From Deferrivibrio essentukiensis (GTDB lineage Bacteria; Chrysiogenota; Deferribacteres; Deferribacterales; Deferrivibrionaceae), in NCBI RefSeq assembly GCF_020480685.1, contig NZ_JAJAFU010000015.1, positions 1 to 63,750 on the forward strand: a DNA stretch of 63,750 bases, read 5' to 3'. Of this stretch, positions 44,726 through 53,795 are shown one piece after another. Positions within the stretch are counted from its first letter, which is position 1, and every line of letters begins with the position of its first letter. A program made the position numbers and the translations under genes. Under the pieces are notes generated by a model, which saw only the letters and a program-made list of their open reading frames with translations, made no database searches and was not told the DNA's origin.

Positions 44726-45409
44726 ATGAATTTTACGAAAGCTGAAGAAAAATTTTTAACTTATCTCAAGATTTTTGACGGACTTAATATTCAGGGGAAT
44801 AAAAATCTCACTGTTTGTGATATATCATTTAACGATTATTTGACAGCTGGTTATCTTAAAGAAAAAAAGGTTTTCGGTAGAATCTATAATGTGGCTTTTT
44901 CCAATATAAAAACTATTGACGGAATAATATCTGTCCCTGTGCAAGGGAATCTTGCTTTTACCATAAATAGGTTGAAATGCGACTTATTGATATCTATGGG
45001 CGGAACATACAAATTTCAGCCTTTATACGATGTAATACATTCGCTTCATAGATGTCTAAACCTCGCCGGCAGACTAATACTTGTAGTTTATCCCGATATT
45101 TATGACGAATATGGCAAAGATATCTTAAACGGTCTGAGTCAGATATCCCAAAATGCAGTAAAAGAAAAGTTAAACCGCTGGTTTGTGACATTAAAAAATT
45201 CATTGAGCAATATATTTGTAGATGTCAAAGAGGAAACTATAATGCAGGAAACTTCTCTTGAGGAGATAAAGGCGATTTTTGGAAATGACAATTACTTTAA
45301 CCCCCTTTTCAAGGATAACGAATTTTTTGAATCATTTTTTAAACCGATAGAGACCGCAAATAAAAAATACACATTATCTTGGCGGGTAATCAGAGCCTTA
45401 AAAATTTAA
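44726..45409 (+). CDS. methyltransferase-like hypothetical protein
   Basis: A 227-residue protein with a Rossmann-like rhythm: LTVCDISFNDYL, then LKCDLLISMGGTYKFQP and LNLAGRLILVVYP, which resemble motifs I, IV and V-VI of class I methyltransferases. The SAM glycine loop is missing, so activity is doubtful; this degenerate form occurs in BioC/UbiE-like proteins of unknown role. The ATG at 44726 has AAAGGA at a good distance. Its end lies 14 bases before the ridA start codon, so the two are cotranscribed from the promoter at 44652. Confidence 0.6.
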   Translation: MNFTKAEEKFLTYLKIFDGLNIQGNKNLTVCDISFNDYLTAGYLKEKKVFGRIYNVAFSNIKTIDGIISVPVQGNLAFTINRLKCDLLISMGGTYKFQPLYDVIHSLHRCLNLAGRLILVVYPDIYDEYGKDILNGLSQISQNAVKEKLNRWFVTLKNSLSNIFVDVKEETIMQETSLEEIKAIFGNDNYFNPLFKDNEFFESFFKPIETANKKYTLSWRVIRALKI

Positions 45410-45423
45410 AACGGAGGGAAAAT

Positions 45424-45801
45424 ATGGAATTTATAAACACAAAAAATGCACCTGCTGCAATAGGTCCATATTCTCAAGCTGTTAAGGTAAACAATATGCT
45501 TTTTGTTTCAGGTCAAATACCTATAAATCCTCAAACAGGTGAGCTTGTCTTAACAAACATAGAAGATGAAACAAAACTTGTGCTTAACAATCTAAAAAAT
45601 ATTATTGAGCATGCAGGATTCAGCTTAAACGAAGTTGCAAAGGTAACTGTCTTTATTAAAGATATGAATAACTTTGCCAAAATAAATGCTATCTATGAAG
45701 AATTTTTTGGCAGCCATAAACCTGCCCGCGCAGTTGTGGAAGTAGCAAGACTCCCCAAAGATGTTGATATCGAGGTTGAGGCTGTTTGCGTTAAAGATTA
45801 A
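45424..45801 (+). CDS. ridA: RidA-family enamine/imine deaminase
   Basis: A 125-residue trimeric RidA (YjgF/YER057c/UK114) protein that hydrolyses reactive enamine and imine intermediates of PLP enzymes such as threonine dehydratase. It shows IGPYSQAVKVNN, FVSGQIPINPQTG, KVTVFIKDMNNF, the catalytic arginine in PARAVVEVARLPKDV and the final IEVEAVCV. The ATG at 45424 has GGAGGG; an upstream start at 45379 is rejected. The 116 bases after it show nothing. Confidence 0.95.
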   Translation: MEFINTKNAPAAIGPYSQAVKVNNMLFVSGQIPINPQTGELVLTNIEDETKLVLNNLKNIIEHAGFSLNEVAKVTVFIKDMNNFAKINAIYEEFFGSHKPARAVVEVARLPKDVDIEVEAVCVKD

Positions 45802-45917
45802 ATAATTTGAACTTAATAGACAATTCGCGACAACATGTTAAAGTTTAAATATTTGAATATTAAGCCTTTATCATTATTTACTACTTTTCTTACTGTTTAC
45901 TAATTACATTTTACCAA

Positions 45918-47522
45918 CTATTTTAAACTTACTACTTCCACTTCCTTTTTCTCCGGATTAAAAATAAATTTACCCGCCCTCACTAGCTTATTTAATTCTA
46001 AATAATATTCTCCAATTGCAGCTATCACGCCTGGCATTGCCTCTTTATGAAAAATTATCTCACTGTCAACCCCCTCTTTCAGCCTTGATTTTATTTCATC
46101 CATACTTTGATAAATGTGGTAAAGGTTTCTTCTAACTTTTTTCTTTTCCTCTATTAGCCTATTAACAACTTTCCTCTTTTCTTCATCCAGTGAGTCCATC
46201 CTCTGCTCAATGCTACCCAAAAAATTTAATATTTGTTGCAACGATTTTTCCAAATTATTCTTTTCCTCGGTAAGCTTTGAAAGCCTTGATACGTATTTTG
46301 CGGAAGCACCTACTACTATTTTTGTCTTTGTAAATGACGGTGAACCAAGGATATTTGCTTCCAAACCTTTTGTGGCATAGAATACACCGCCGTATATGTT
46401 ACCAGGCTTACCAAGGCAGGTTATCTTACCGTCTGTGACCACCATGGAATCTCTAATAAGATTTTTAACAGCAATATCTTCATTTGCCACTACATCCGCA
46501 AACTGTATAAATGTAGCCTCAACAGACTTACCGGCTCTTACCTTGCACCTTTTAGCGTGGCTACTCCCTATAATCCCTTCCTTGACAATAATATTCCCTT
46601 TTGCATGCGCTTCACCTGATATCGTATTGGCAATAATATTTTCACCCGACTTTACGGTAAAACCTGCCTGAAGCTCCCCTGTAATAATAACAGAGCCGGG
46701 GAACTCAATATTACCCGTTTTGTAATCAACATTCCCTCTTACAAAATATACGTTTGATACTTCAAGCTCTACCACATTCCCAATAAACTTATACCCCAAA
46801 AGGCCGTCAATAGTGCTGTAAAATATATTATTTTTTTTTAGTACATTTTCATTGAGCTTTACTATAATATCCTCGCCGTCTTTTGCCTCTAATATCTCTC
46901 CGGTGACTAAAAAGCCTGACTTCCCCTTTGTAGGTGGGTTATAATATGCGACAGGCGAGTCCTTCTTCACAATTCCAAGCTTATTTTTCTTAATATTTTT
47001 ATAATCTATCCTATCAAGCGACTCTTCGACGAAAAAATCTTCCTGCTGCTCATCCGATTTAAGCAGCACTTCCGCATTATAACCGTTAACAGCAGGCTTA
47101 CCTTCAGCCACCAAAAATGTAGATTCAATTTTTTTACTCTCTGAATTGACAAGGTGCACAAGGAGGTCAATCTTATCCTCCATAATCCCTTTTTTTACAC
47201 CATTTTCATTTAAAAGCTCTAAAATATAATCTCTGTCAATTTTTTTGGGCTTTGGAGGGACTAAAATATAAGCCTTCATCTTGTTTTTTGTAATCATTAC
47301 CTCAAAATCATCTAAAAAAACTTCTTCAAAAAGTTTTCCTGACTTTCCGATATTTGAAGATTTTAGAGAAAATTCAAGGAGATATTTTTTATCCCCCTCA
47401 CCGTCTGATGAAATAAGCTTATATTCAAGCTCAGAAAAATCCTTATTAAAATATTTTTTAGCCTTTTCAAACCCTTCATTTATGCTTTTAGCATATATTC
47501 TGGTCTTTGTAAGCTCTCCCAA
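45918..47522 (-). CDS. FapA-family (DUF342) protein
   Basis: A 534-residue protein of the FapA/DUF342 family. The N-terminal ~110 residues resemble a Jag_N/KOW-like helper, residues ~200-390 are the beta-helical polymer-like core with repeated glycine turns (PGSVIITGELQAGFTVKSG, AHAKGNIIVKEGII, GKSVEATFIQFADVVANEDI), and ~395-480 form a coiled coil (RLSKLTEEKNNLEKSLQQIL, EEKRKVVNRLIEEKKKVRR). FapA is linked to polar MinD localisation and flagellar assembly in Vibrio. It lies alone and divergent from the sensor kinase operon. Confidence 0.9.
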   Translation of the reverse strand: MGELTKTRIYAKSINEGFEKAKKYFNKDFSELEYKLISSDGEGDKKYLLEFSLKSSNIGKSGKLFEEVFLDDFEVMITKNKMKAYILVPPKPKKIDRDYILELLNENGVKKGIMEDKIDLLVHLVNSESKKIESTFLVAEGKPAVNGYNAEVLLKSDEQQEDFFVEESLDRIDYKNIKKNKLGIVKKDSPVAYYNPPTKGKSGFLVTGEILEAKDGEDIIVKLNENVLKKNNIFYSTIDGLLGYKFIGNVVELEVSNVYFVRGNVDYKTGNIEFPGSVIITGELQAGFTVKSGENIIANTISGEAHAKGNIIVKEGIIGSSHAKRCKVRAGKSVEATFIQFADVVANEDIAVKNLIRDSMVVTDGKITCLGKPGNIYGGVFYATKGLEANILGSPSFTKTKIVVGASAKYVSRLSKLTEEKNNLEKSLQQILNFLGSIEQRMDSLDEEKRKVVNRLIEEKKKVRRNLYHIYQSMDEIKSRLKEGVDSEIIFHKEAMPGVIAAIGEYYLELNKLVRAGKFIFNPEKKEVEVVSLK

Positions 47523-47642
47523 TTAAGCACTCCCGAATGCATTTAATAATAAATTATAGCACAATAACAAGTAATTTCTCATTGAAGTTTAATTATATAT
47601 AAATTATAATTTAAAAATCAACACTTAAAAAGAGGTTAGCCT

Positions 47643-49151
47643 ATGTGTAACAAAAATATAGAGAAAAAATACAAAATAATTTTTGAAAATGCCGGAATAC
47701 CAATCTACACTATCTCAAAAGATGGTAAGATATTAGAAGCTAACAAGGCTGCAGCCGAGCTTTTTGAAACTGACCTTAATAATCTAATCGGCAAAAAAAT
47801 CGAGGACTTTTATTTCAATATAGATGATAGAAAAGTATTTCTTGAAGCCCTTCAAAAAAATAAAAAGCTCAAAAATTACCATATTAAATTTAAGACGGCA
47901 AAAAATAAGATTATCGATGTCCTTGCAAATGTCGAAATGTGGGATGATGAAGACAGTGAAATATTGCACCAAGGCACGTTAGTCAATATTACCGATTTAA
48001 TAGGGCTTACCAACAAACTAAAAAACCTTGAGCTTATGAAATACAATGCTCAACTAATAAGAAATCTAATCTCTGACATGAAAGATAAACTGACTGAGCT
48101 TTTGGTGATAAATGACTTGTTGCAAATGACTCATAATGGCAATGCATATCTCATCAAAAGCGAATCATTGCTTGAAAATATGTCAAAATTGATAGGCAAA
48201 TATGAAAATCTTTTTCCTGACGATAATATTACAAGGGAGAAGATAGACCTTGCAAATTTTCTTCTTGAGCACAAAAAACTTTTCAAAGAGATTTTCTCTG
48301 AAAGCCTCAACATTACCTTAGTATTAAATACTGAAAATGCAACAATAATGAGTGACTATACTCAAATACTTCAAATATTTACAAGTATATTGCAAAACAG
48401 TGCCGAAGCGATAATGGCCAAAGGTGAAGAGAAAGGGAAGATAGAAATTATATTGAATGAAAAAGATATCAAAGGTCACACATATTTATCTGACGGCAAA
48501 TATATAGAAATAATTATCAAAGACAACGGAATAGGTATTAAGGAGGATAATTTACAAAATATATTTTCCGTAGAATATACCGCAAAAGCCGGCAAGGGGA
48601 AAGGCCTTAGTCTGCCTGTTATCCTTTCTATCATAAATGCGTTAAACGGGGACATAAAGATTGAAAGTATTTACGGAGTGGGTACTACCGTGACAATACT
48701 TCTGCCCGTTTTAAATAACGAAGAAGAAAACGAACATTTTGACGAATTGGAGCTTTTTGATGAGTTAGATAGTAACAAAACCGTTTTTTTTGTGGATGAT
48801 GATGACATAATAAGAGAAGCATTTGCAGCTAATCTTGAAAAAAGAGGATTTAATCTAATTCAGTCAAACAATCCGCAAGATGCCCTTGAAAAATTAAAAG
48901 AGTATTTCCCGTTAATCGATATAGCAGTAATAGATATCAGGATGCCCGGTATGACAGGGGGAAAGCTTTATGAAACTATAAAGGAAAAATATGGGCACTT
49001 ACCTGTAATTTTTATCTCAGGTTATGAAGATGATGATGAAATTATGAGTATAAAAAGCAATTATACATTTCTAAAAAAACCTTTCTCAACAGATGATTTA
49101 GTGGCAGAAATCAATAAAAATCTTAAGGTAGATAACAGATGGATGAAATAA
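47643..49151 (+). CDS. PAS-HATPase-receiver protein without H-box histidine
   Basis: A 502-residue cytoplasmic hybrid sensor. It has a PAS domain (residues ~10-125; NAGIPIYTISKDGKILEANK), a putative dimerisation helix (~130-200), a HATPase_c domain (~215-360; LQNSAEAI N-box, DNGIGI, GKGKGLSL) and a C-terminal receiver (~378-500; VDDDD, AVIDIRMPG with the phosphorylatable Asp, KPFS). The dimerisation helix reads MKYNAQLIRNLISDMKDKL where the two downstream kinases have VAHDFNN; there is no histidine, so it probably cannot autophosphorylate in the usual way. First of three overlapping genes (13-base overlap). Confidence 0.85.
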   Translation: MCNKNIEKKYKIIFENAGIPIYTISKDGKILEANKAAAELFETDLNNLIGKKIEDFYFNIDDRKVFLEALQKNKKLKNYHIKFKTAKNKIIDVLANVEMWDDEDSEILHQGTLVNITDLIGLTNKLKNLELMKYNAQLIRNLISDMKDKLTELLVINDLLQMTHNGNAYLIKSESLLENMSKLIGKYENLFPDDNITREKIDLANFLLEHKKLFKEIFSESLNITLVLNTENATIMSDYTQILQIFTSILQNSAEAIMAKGEEKGKIEIILNEKDIKGHTYLSDGKYIEIIIKDNGIGIKEDNLQNIFSVEYTAKAGKGKGLSLPVILSIINALNGDIKIESIYGVGTTVTILLPVLNNEEENEHFDELELFDELDSNKTVFFVDDDDIIREAFAANLEKRGFNLIQSNNPQDALEKLKEYFPLIDIAVIDIRMPGMTGGKLYETIKEKYGHLPVIFISGYEDDDEIMSIKSNYTFLKKPFSTDDLVAEINKNLKVDNRWMK

Positions 49152-51046
49152 TTGAAAATAAAATTCTCGAAATAGTGCTTAATTCAAGTCAAAAAGGGAT
49201 TTGTATACTTGACACGTATAAAAATGTTATTTTGGCAAATGATCCTGCATTAGACATCTTAGGCTATAATGATAAATCTGAGCTTTTGGGGAAAGACTTT
49301 CATTTTCTTGTACATAAAAGCTTGGAAACTGAAGATGAATGTATTGTATGTAAATCTCAAATAGATGGTAAAATCTATAGAAACCTATGCACAAAATATC
49401 TAAAAAAAGATGGCAATACCATATTAGCTCAAATTCAGGTTTATCCTTTTAAAATAAACAATGACTCAAAATACTGGACAATGCTTGTATTTGAGGAAAT
49501 TACAGACAGCAATCTTGCAATATTAAACTTCCCCTTTATCGTGAAAATGATTGAGCAGTCAAAAACAGGCTTTGTAATAACCGACTTAGACGGTAATATT
49601 GAGTATATCAATGATGGATATTGTGAAATAACAGGCTATGAAAAGTCTGAATTACTCGGTCAAAATCCACGAATATTAAAAAGTGGTAAGCTAAACAGAG
49701 AATTTTACAAAAAGCTGAGGGACACAATTACTTCCGGAAATACATTTGCTGATACGTTAATAAACAAAAAAAAGAATGGAGAGATTTATTATGAAGATGG
49801 GATAATATTCCCTTTAAAAGATGATAATAATCAAACTATCAAATATGCAGCAATTAAAATAGATATTACGAAAGAAAAACAGCTTGAAGAAACACTCTTT
49901 AAAATGCAAAAACTTGAAACTGTAGGACAGCTTGCCGCAGGGGTAGCCCACGACTTCAATAATATTTTGACAGGGTTTAATGCTTATCTTGAAGTATTAC
50001 AATACCAAATACAAAATGAAAATAGCTCACATATATTGGACAAATTAAAAGAGTTATCCGATAAAGCTGCCACACTTGTATCTCACCTGCTGGGCTACAG
50101 CAGACAGCAAATTATAATCCCTGAGATTCAAAGATTTAGCTCTCTAATAAATGATAACTTAAAGATGATTAGAAGGGTTATCCCTGAAAATATCAATCTG
50201 ACTTTCGAAATACTTTCACATGACGAATGTATGATAAACATAGATAAAACACAATTTAATCAGATAATTATGAATCTTATAATAAACTCAAGGGATGCCC
50301 TTGAGGTAGTTGAGAAGGAAAACAAAACAATAAAAATTACGCTTGATAATGTTGATGGGGCAACATATTCTCACCTAAGTTATGTAAAGGATGGCAATTA
50401 TATGAAGTTATCGGTTGAGGATAACGGCATAGGAATAAAAAAAGAACATCTTCTCAAAGTATTTGAGCCTTTTTTTACCACAAAGGATGTGGGAAAAGGG
50501 ACTGGTTTGGGGCTTGCAAGTGTTTACGGGATAGTCAAGCAAAATGGCGGTTACATTTTTGCCGACAGCGTAGAAGGGGAATACACGAGAATAGATATAC
50601 TTTGGCCCTGTGCCAAAAATGAAGATAAAGCCAAAAAACAGATTGAAACAACAAAAAGCCCATCAATGCACGATTTAGCAGGCAGTGAAAGTATACTTAT
50701 TGCAGAAGATGAAGAAGGGCTTCTTACTCTACTTGTAAACTTTTTTGAGAGTAACGGTTATAAAGTATTTAAAGCTACTAATGGAAAAGAGGGGCTTGAA
50801 ATCATAAAAAATAACAAAATCGATGCTGTCATTACCGACTACGATATGCCCGAATTAAACGGAGACAAAATGATTTTAGAGGCACTTAAAATAAATAAAA
50901 ACTTAAAATGTATCATCACTACGGGGTATAAGATAAAAGATGAATTTAAGCGTCTGCAGTCATTATGTGAAATAGAATTTATGGACAAACCTTATAGGCC
51001 AACTCAAATGCTAAAAACAATACGGAATATGTTAGATAAAAAATGA
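49139..51046 (+). CDS. PAS-PAS hybrid histidine kinase with receiver
   Basis: A 635-residue soluble hybrid kinase: two PAS domains (~10-120 and ~130-250, the second with GFVITDLDGNIEYINDGYCE), a HisKA box VGQLAAGVAHDFNNILTGF (~262-280), HATPase_c (~365-480; LIINSRDALE, DNGIGIKKEH, GKGTGLGL) and a receiver domain (~515-635; IAEDEEG, AVITDYDMPE, KPYRP). The kinase core is NtrB-like and fully conserved. Like its neighbours it ends in a receiver and has no DNA-binding output. The signal and partner are unknown; it overlaps the next gene by four bases. Confidence 0.92.
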   Translation: MDEIIENKILEIVLNSSQKGICILDTYKNVILANDPALDILGYNDKSELLGKDFHFLVHKSLETEDECIVCKSQIDGKIYRNLCTKYLKKDGNTILAQIQVYPFKINNDSKYWTMLVFEEITDSNLAILNFPFIVKMIEQSKTGFVITDLDGNIEYINDGYCEITGYEKSELLGQNPRILKSGKLNREFYKKLRDTITSGNTFADTLINKKKNGEIYYEDGIIFPLKDDNNQTIKYAAIKIDITKEKQLEETLFKMQKLETVGQLAAGVAHDFNNILTGFNAYLEVLQYQIQNENSSHILDKLKELSDKAATLVSHLLGYSRQQIIIPEIQRFSSLINDNLKMIRRVIPENINLTFEILSHDECMINIDKTQFNQIIMNLIINSRDALEVVEKENKTIKITLDNVDGATYSHLSYVKDGNYMKLSVEDNGIGIKKEHLLKVFEPFFTTKDVGKGTGLGLASVYGIVKQNGGYIFADSVEGEYTRIDILWPCAKNEDKAKKQIETTKSPSMHDLAGSESILIAEDEEGLLTLLVNFFESNGYKVFKATNGKEGLEIIKNNKIDAVITDYDMPELNGDKMILEALKINKNLKCIITTGYKIKDEFKRLQSLCEIEFMDKPYRPTQMLKTIRNMLDKK

Positions 51047-53391
51047 AAAATAAGCTAATAATATTTTCATTAATCTTTTTTATTATTTCAATCAACTCAT
51101 TTGCCGAAAAGTTAAAGGTAGGCTTTTGGGATAATAACCCTTTGTCATATTTTGAAAATAGTGAATATAAAGGTTTTCAAGTAGACATTTTTAAATATAT
51201 AGCAGAAAAAAATAATATCGATTATGAATTTGTCTATGGCAGTTGGAGTGAGCTTTATTCGGATATTTCAAAGGGGAAAATAGATATATTTTTTCCTATT
51301 GGTTACGCTGAATATAGACTTCAATACATGGACTTTTCAAAATTTCCAGTTTTTGAAAATTGGGGGCAAGTTGTTGCTCGAAAAGACATTAAAATTAGCT
51401 CACTTTATGACCTTGAAGGCAAAACCATAGCTGTCCAATTTAATGATATATTTTTGGTAGCTAACGACGGTCTTGCCTCAATTCTTGAAGGACTTAACAT
51501 AACTCCTAAATACTATTTTGTAGATAATTATAATGAATCAATAGATGCCGTCTTAAATAAAGGTGTTGACTTGGCACTCATAGCAAGAAGCTATACTTTC
51601 TCATTACTTAACACTGAATTATATTTAACTAATATAATAGTAAAACCTATAAATACTCACTTTGCTTACAGAAAAGGGTTAAATAAGGCAGTCACAGAAA
51701 AAATAGATAATGAGCTTAATAATCTTCTTTCTGATGAAAACTCTTACTATTATAAAAGATTAAAATATTTTTCAGAAGGGTATTTTCTTCACAATCCAAT
51801 CATTACCTTTTTAGTAAGAAATTATATAAAGATTATTATCTTATTCCTTTCATTTGTTGTTATAGCATCATTAATAATCTTTATTTTCAACTACAAACTT
51901 GCCAAGGCAACAGCACAGCTAAAAAATGAACGGAAAAAGCTAATAAAAATATTAAACAACTTAAATGAGCCTATAATGATGTTTAACAACAATTTTCAGG
52001 TAGAATTTTTTAATAAAGCTGCAAAAAATACTTTTGATAATTTAGATTTTGGTAAAACAATTTATGACTGGACATACCCTATGCAAGATAACAATAAAAA
52101 AAGTATAAATTTTGAAGATTTGTTACATTTAGAAAAGCTTGCAGATTATTACTTCATTAAAAACACACTTAGAGGTGAAATAATAGCTGAAATTTCTATA
52201 ACAAAAATTCAAAATGAAGATAATAACGATTTTGATTACGTAATAATGATTAATGATATTACGTCAACTATGAAGAATATTCAAATTCAATCAAAAATAG
52301 ACAAGCTTGAAACAGTAGGCAAGATTGCTGCAGGTATTGCTCACGATTTTAACAATTACCTCGGAGCAATATCAAATTATGTCTTGGCTATAAAGGCTAA
52401 AGACAACTTTAAAGAAGAATTACCTAAAATCGAAAATCTTATCCAAAAAAGCAGACATTTGACAAAGCAACTCCTCACATTTGCAAAGGGGAGTAGCCTT
52501 GAAATTAAAAATGTTGATATTTGCAAAATTGTAAAGGATGCTGCAGAGTTTGCACTTAAAGGGAGTAGTATAACTTTAAATTTTAATAGTAAAGGTAGTG
52601 AAGAGTTAGAATTTTGCGCTGAAGTAGATGACAATTTTATCACTCAGGTAATAACAAATATTGTTATCAATGCCAAACAAGCAATGAATGATAATGGAGA
52701 AATTGATATCTCAATAGATACAGCTAATTTTGAAAAAGATAACAAGTTTAATTTACCCGAAGGAGATTATGTAAAAATATCTATCAGAGATTTTGGGCCG
52801 GGGATACCTGACAGTATAGCAAAAGAAGTTTTTGAGCCTTTTTTTACTACCAAAACGACAGGTAACGGTTTAGGGCTTGCTACAGCATATTCAATTATAA
52901 AGCAGCACAATGGACATATCACTTTTAAAAATCTTGACAAAGGGTGTGTCTTTGAAATCTATCTGCCTAAGACTGAATGCACTGTAAACAATATTGTCAA
53001 ACCTGACAACGTATTACAGCCCGAGAAGATTAATATTTTATACATGGATGATGAAGATGATTTGCGCGACTCATTTAAAACAATGCTTGAGCTATTTGAC
53101 TGCAAGGTTACAGTTACAAAAAATGGAGAAGAGACGTTAAAAGAGGTTGAAAATAAAAATTTTGATATAATTGTCCTTGATTTAACCATAAAAGGTGGGC
53201 TTAGCGGAGAAGATACCATTAAAGCGCTTAGAGACAAAGGAATTGATTCTGTATTTGTAGTATCTTCAGGATATTCAGACAGTGAAATAATAACAAATTA
53301 CAAGGAATTTGGCTTTGATTTCTATCTTCCAAAACCCTTCTCGATGGAAAATTTAAAACAGATGTTAAGTCAGTTAAAATCTAAAAAGTAA
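51043..53391 (+). CDS. SBP-type sensor hybrid histidine kinase with receiver
   Basis: A 782-residue membrane sensor. A signal peptide (MKNKLIIFSLIFFIISINSF) leads a periplasmic amino-acid-type solute-binding domain (~22-250; KVGFWDNNPLSYFENSEYKG), then a membrane helix (~260-283), a PAS-like linker (~300-410), HisKA with VGKIAAGIAHDFNNYLGAI (~425-443), HATPase_c (~520-640; NIVINAKQAMND, GNGLGLA) and a receiver (~665-780; YMDDEDDL, VLDLTIKGG, KPFS). It probably senses an amino acid or related solute in the periplasm. Last gene of the three-sensor operon; there is no response regulator with an output domain nearby. Confidence 0.92.
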   Translation: MKNKLIIFSLIFFIISINSFAEKLKVGFWDNNPLSYFENSEYKGFQVDIFKYIAEKNNIDYEFVYGSWSELYSDISKGKIDIFFPIGYAEYRLQYMDFSKFPVFENWGQVVARKDIKISSLYDLEGKTIAVQFNDIFLVANDGLASILEGLNITPKYYFVDNYNESIDAVLNKGVDLALIARSYTFSLLNTELYLTNIIVKPINTHFAYRKGLNKAVTEKIDNELNNLLSDENSYYYKRLKYFSEGYFLHNPIITFLVRNYIKIIILFLSFVVIASLIIFIFNYKLAKATAQLKNERKKLIKILNNLNEPIMMFNNNFQVEFFNKAAKNTFDNLDFGKTIYDWTYPMQDNNKKSINFEDLLHLEKLADYYFIKNTLRGEIIAEISITKIQNEDNNDFDYVIMINDITSTMKNIQIQSKIDKLETVGKIAAGIAHDFNNYLGAISNYVLAIKAKDNFKEELPKIENLIQKSRHLTKQLLTFAKGSSLEIKNVDICKIVKDAAEFALKGSSITLNFNSKGSEELEFCAEVDDNFITQVITNIVINAKQAMNDNGEIDISIDTANFEKDNKFNLPEGDYVKISIRDFGPGIPDSIAKEVFEPFFTTKTTGNGLGLATAYSIIKQHNGHITFKNLDKGCVFEIYLPKTECTVNNIVKPDNVLQPEKINILYMDDEDDLRDSFKTMLELFDCKVTVTKNGEETLKEVENKNFDIIVLDLTIKGGLSGEDTIKALRDKGIDSVFVVSSGYSDSEIITNYKEFGFDFYLPKPFSMENLKQMLSQLKSKK

Positions 53392-53402
53392 AGACATCAC
53401 AC

Positions 53403-53741
53403 CTACTTGTTATTTACCCTTTTACTTCTCCTTATCAAAAACATAGAGTAAACGACTAAGCATATTACAGCAAAAAGAATCACTGAAAACCTGAAATACG
53501 GGATTGAATACGCTATTCTATATTTAATTACCAAATAAGCAGTCTTTACCCACTCAACTGTGGCAAATAGTAAAAAAAACTGAATTATATAGTATGTTAT
53601 ATTATGTTTGAAAAAGTATAAAAAAGGCAAAATGACAAAAATTGTTACGAAAATATATTCACCACCTCTAAGAAAATGTGCAGCAGTCAAAAGTGATGAT
53701 AACAGCAAAAAAGTAAATGCTAAACTAAACCTAAGCTTCAC
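53403..53741 (-). CDS. small membrane protein
   Basis: A 112-residue, very hydrophobic protein with three or four membrane segments (residues ~5-22, 28-45, 50-66, 82-103) and a basic tail (RRSKRVNNK). No family is recognised. It lies between the convergent sensor operon and a terminator beyond the AGCS symporter; the separate terminator suggests its own transcript. Confidence 0.6.
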   Translation of the reverse strand: MKLRFSLAFTFLLLSSLLTAAHFLRGGEYIFVTIFVILPFLYFFKHNITYYIIQFFLLFATVEWVKTAYLVIKYRIAYSIPYFRFSVILFAVICLVVYSMFLIRRSKRVNNK

Positions 53742-53767
53742 AACAAACCCCTTATCTTAAATGTAAA

Positions 53768-53795
53768 AATAGGGCGAAAAAATCGCCCTATTTTA
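53768..53795. terminator. bidirectional terminator overlapping the AGCS stop codon
   Basis: TAGGGCGA and TCGCCCTA form an 8-bp stem with an A-rich loop, followed by T-rich DNA on both strands. The TAG stop of the symporter (53790-53788) is part of the stem. Confidence 0.75.
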
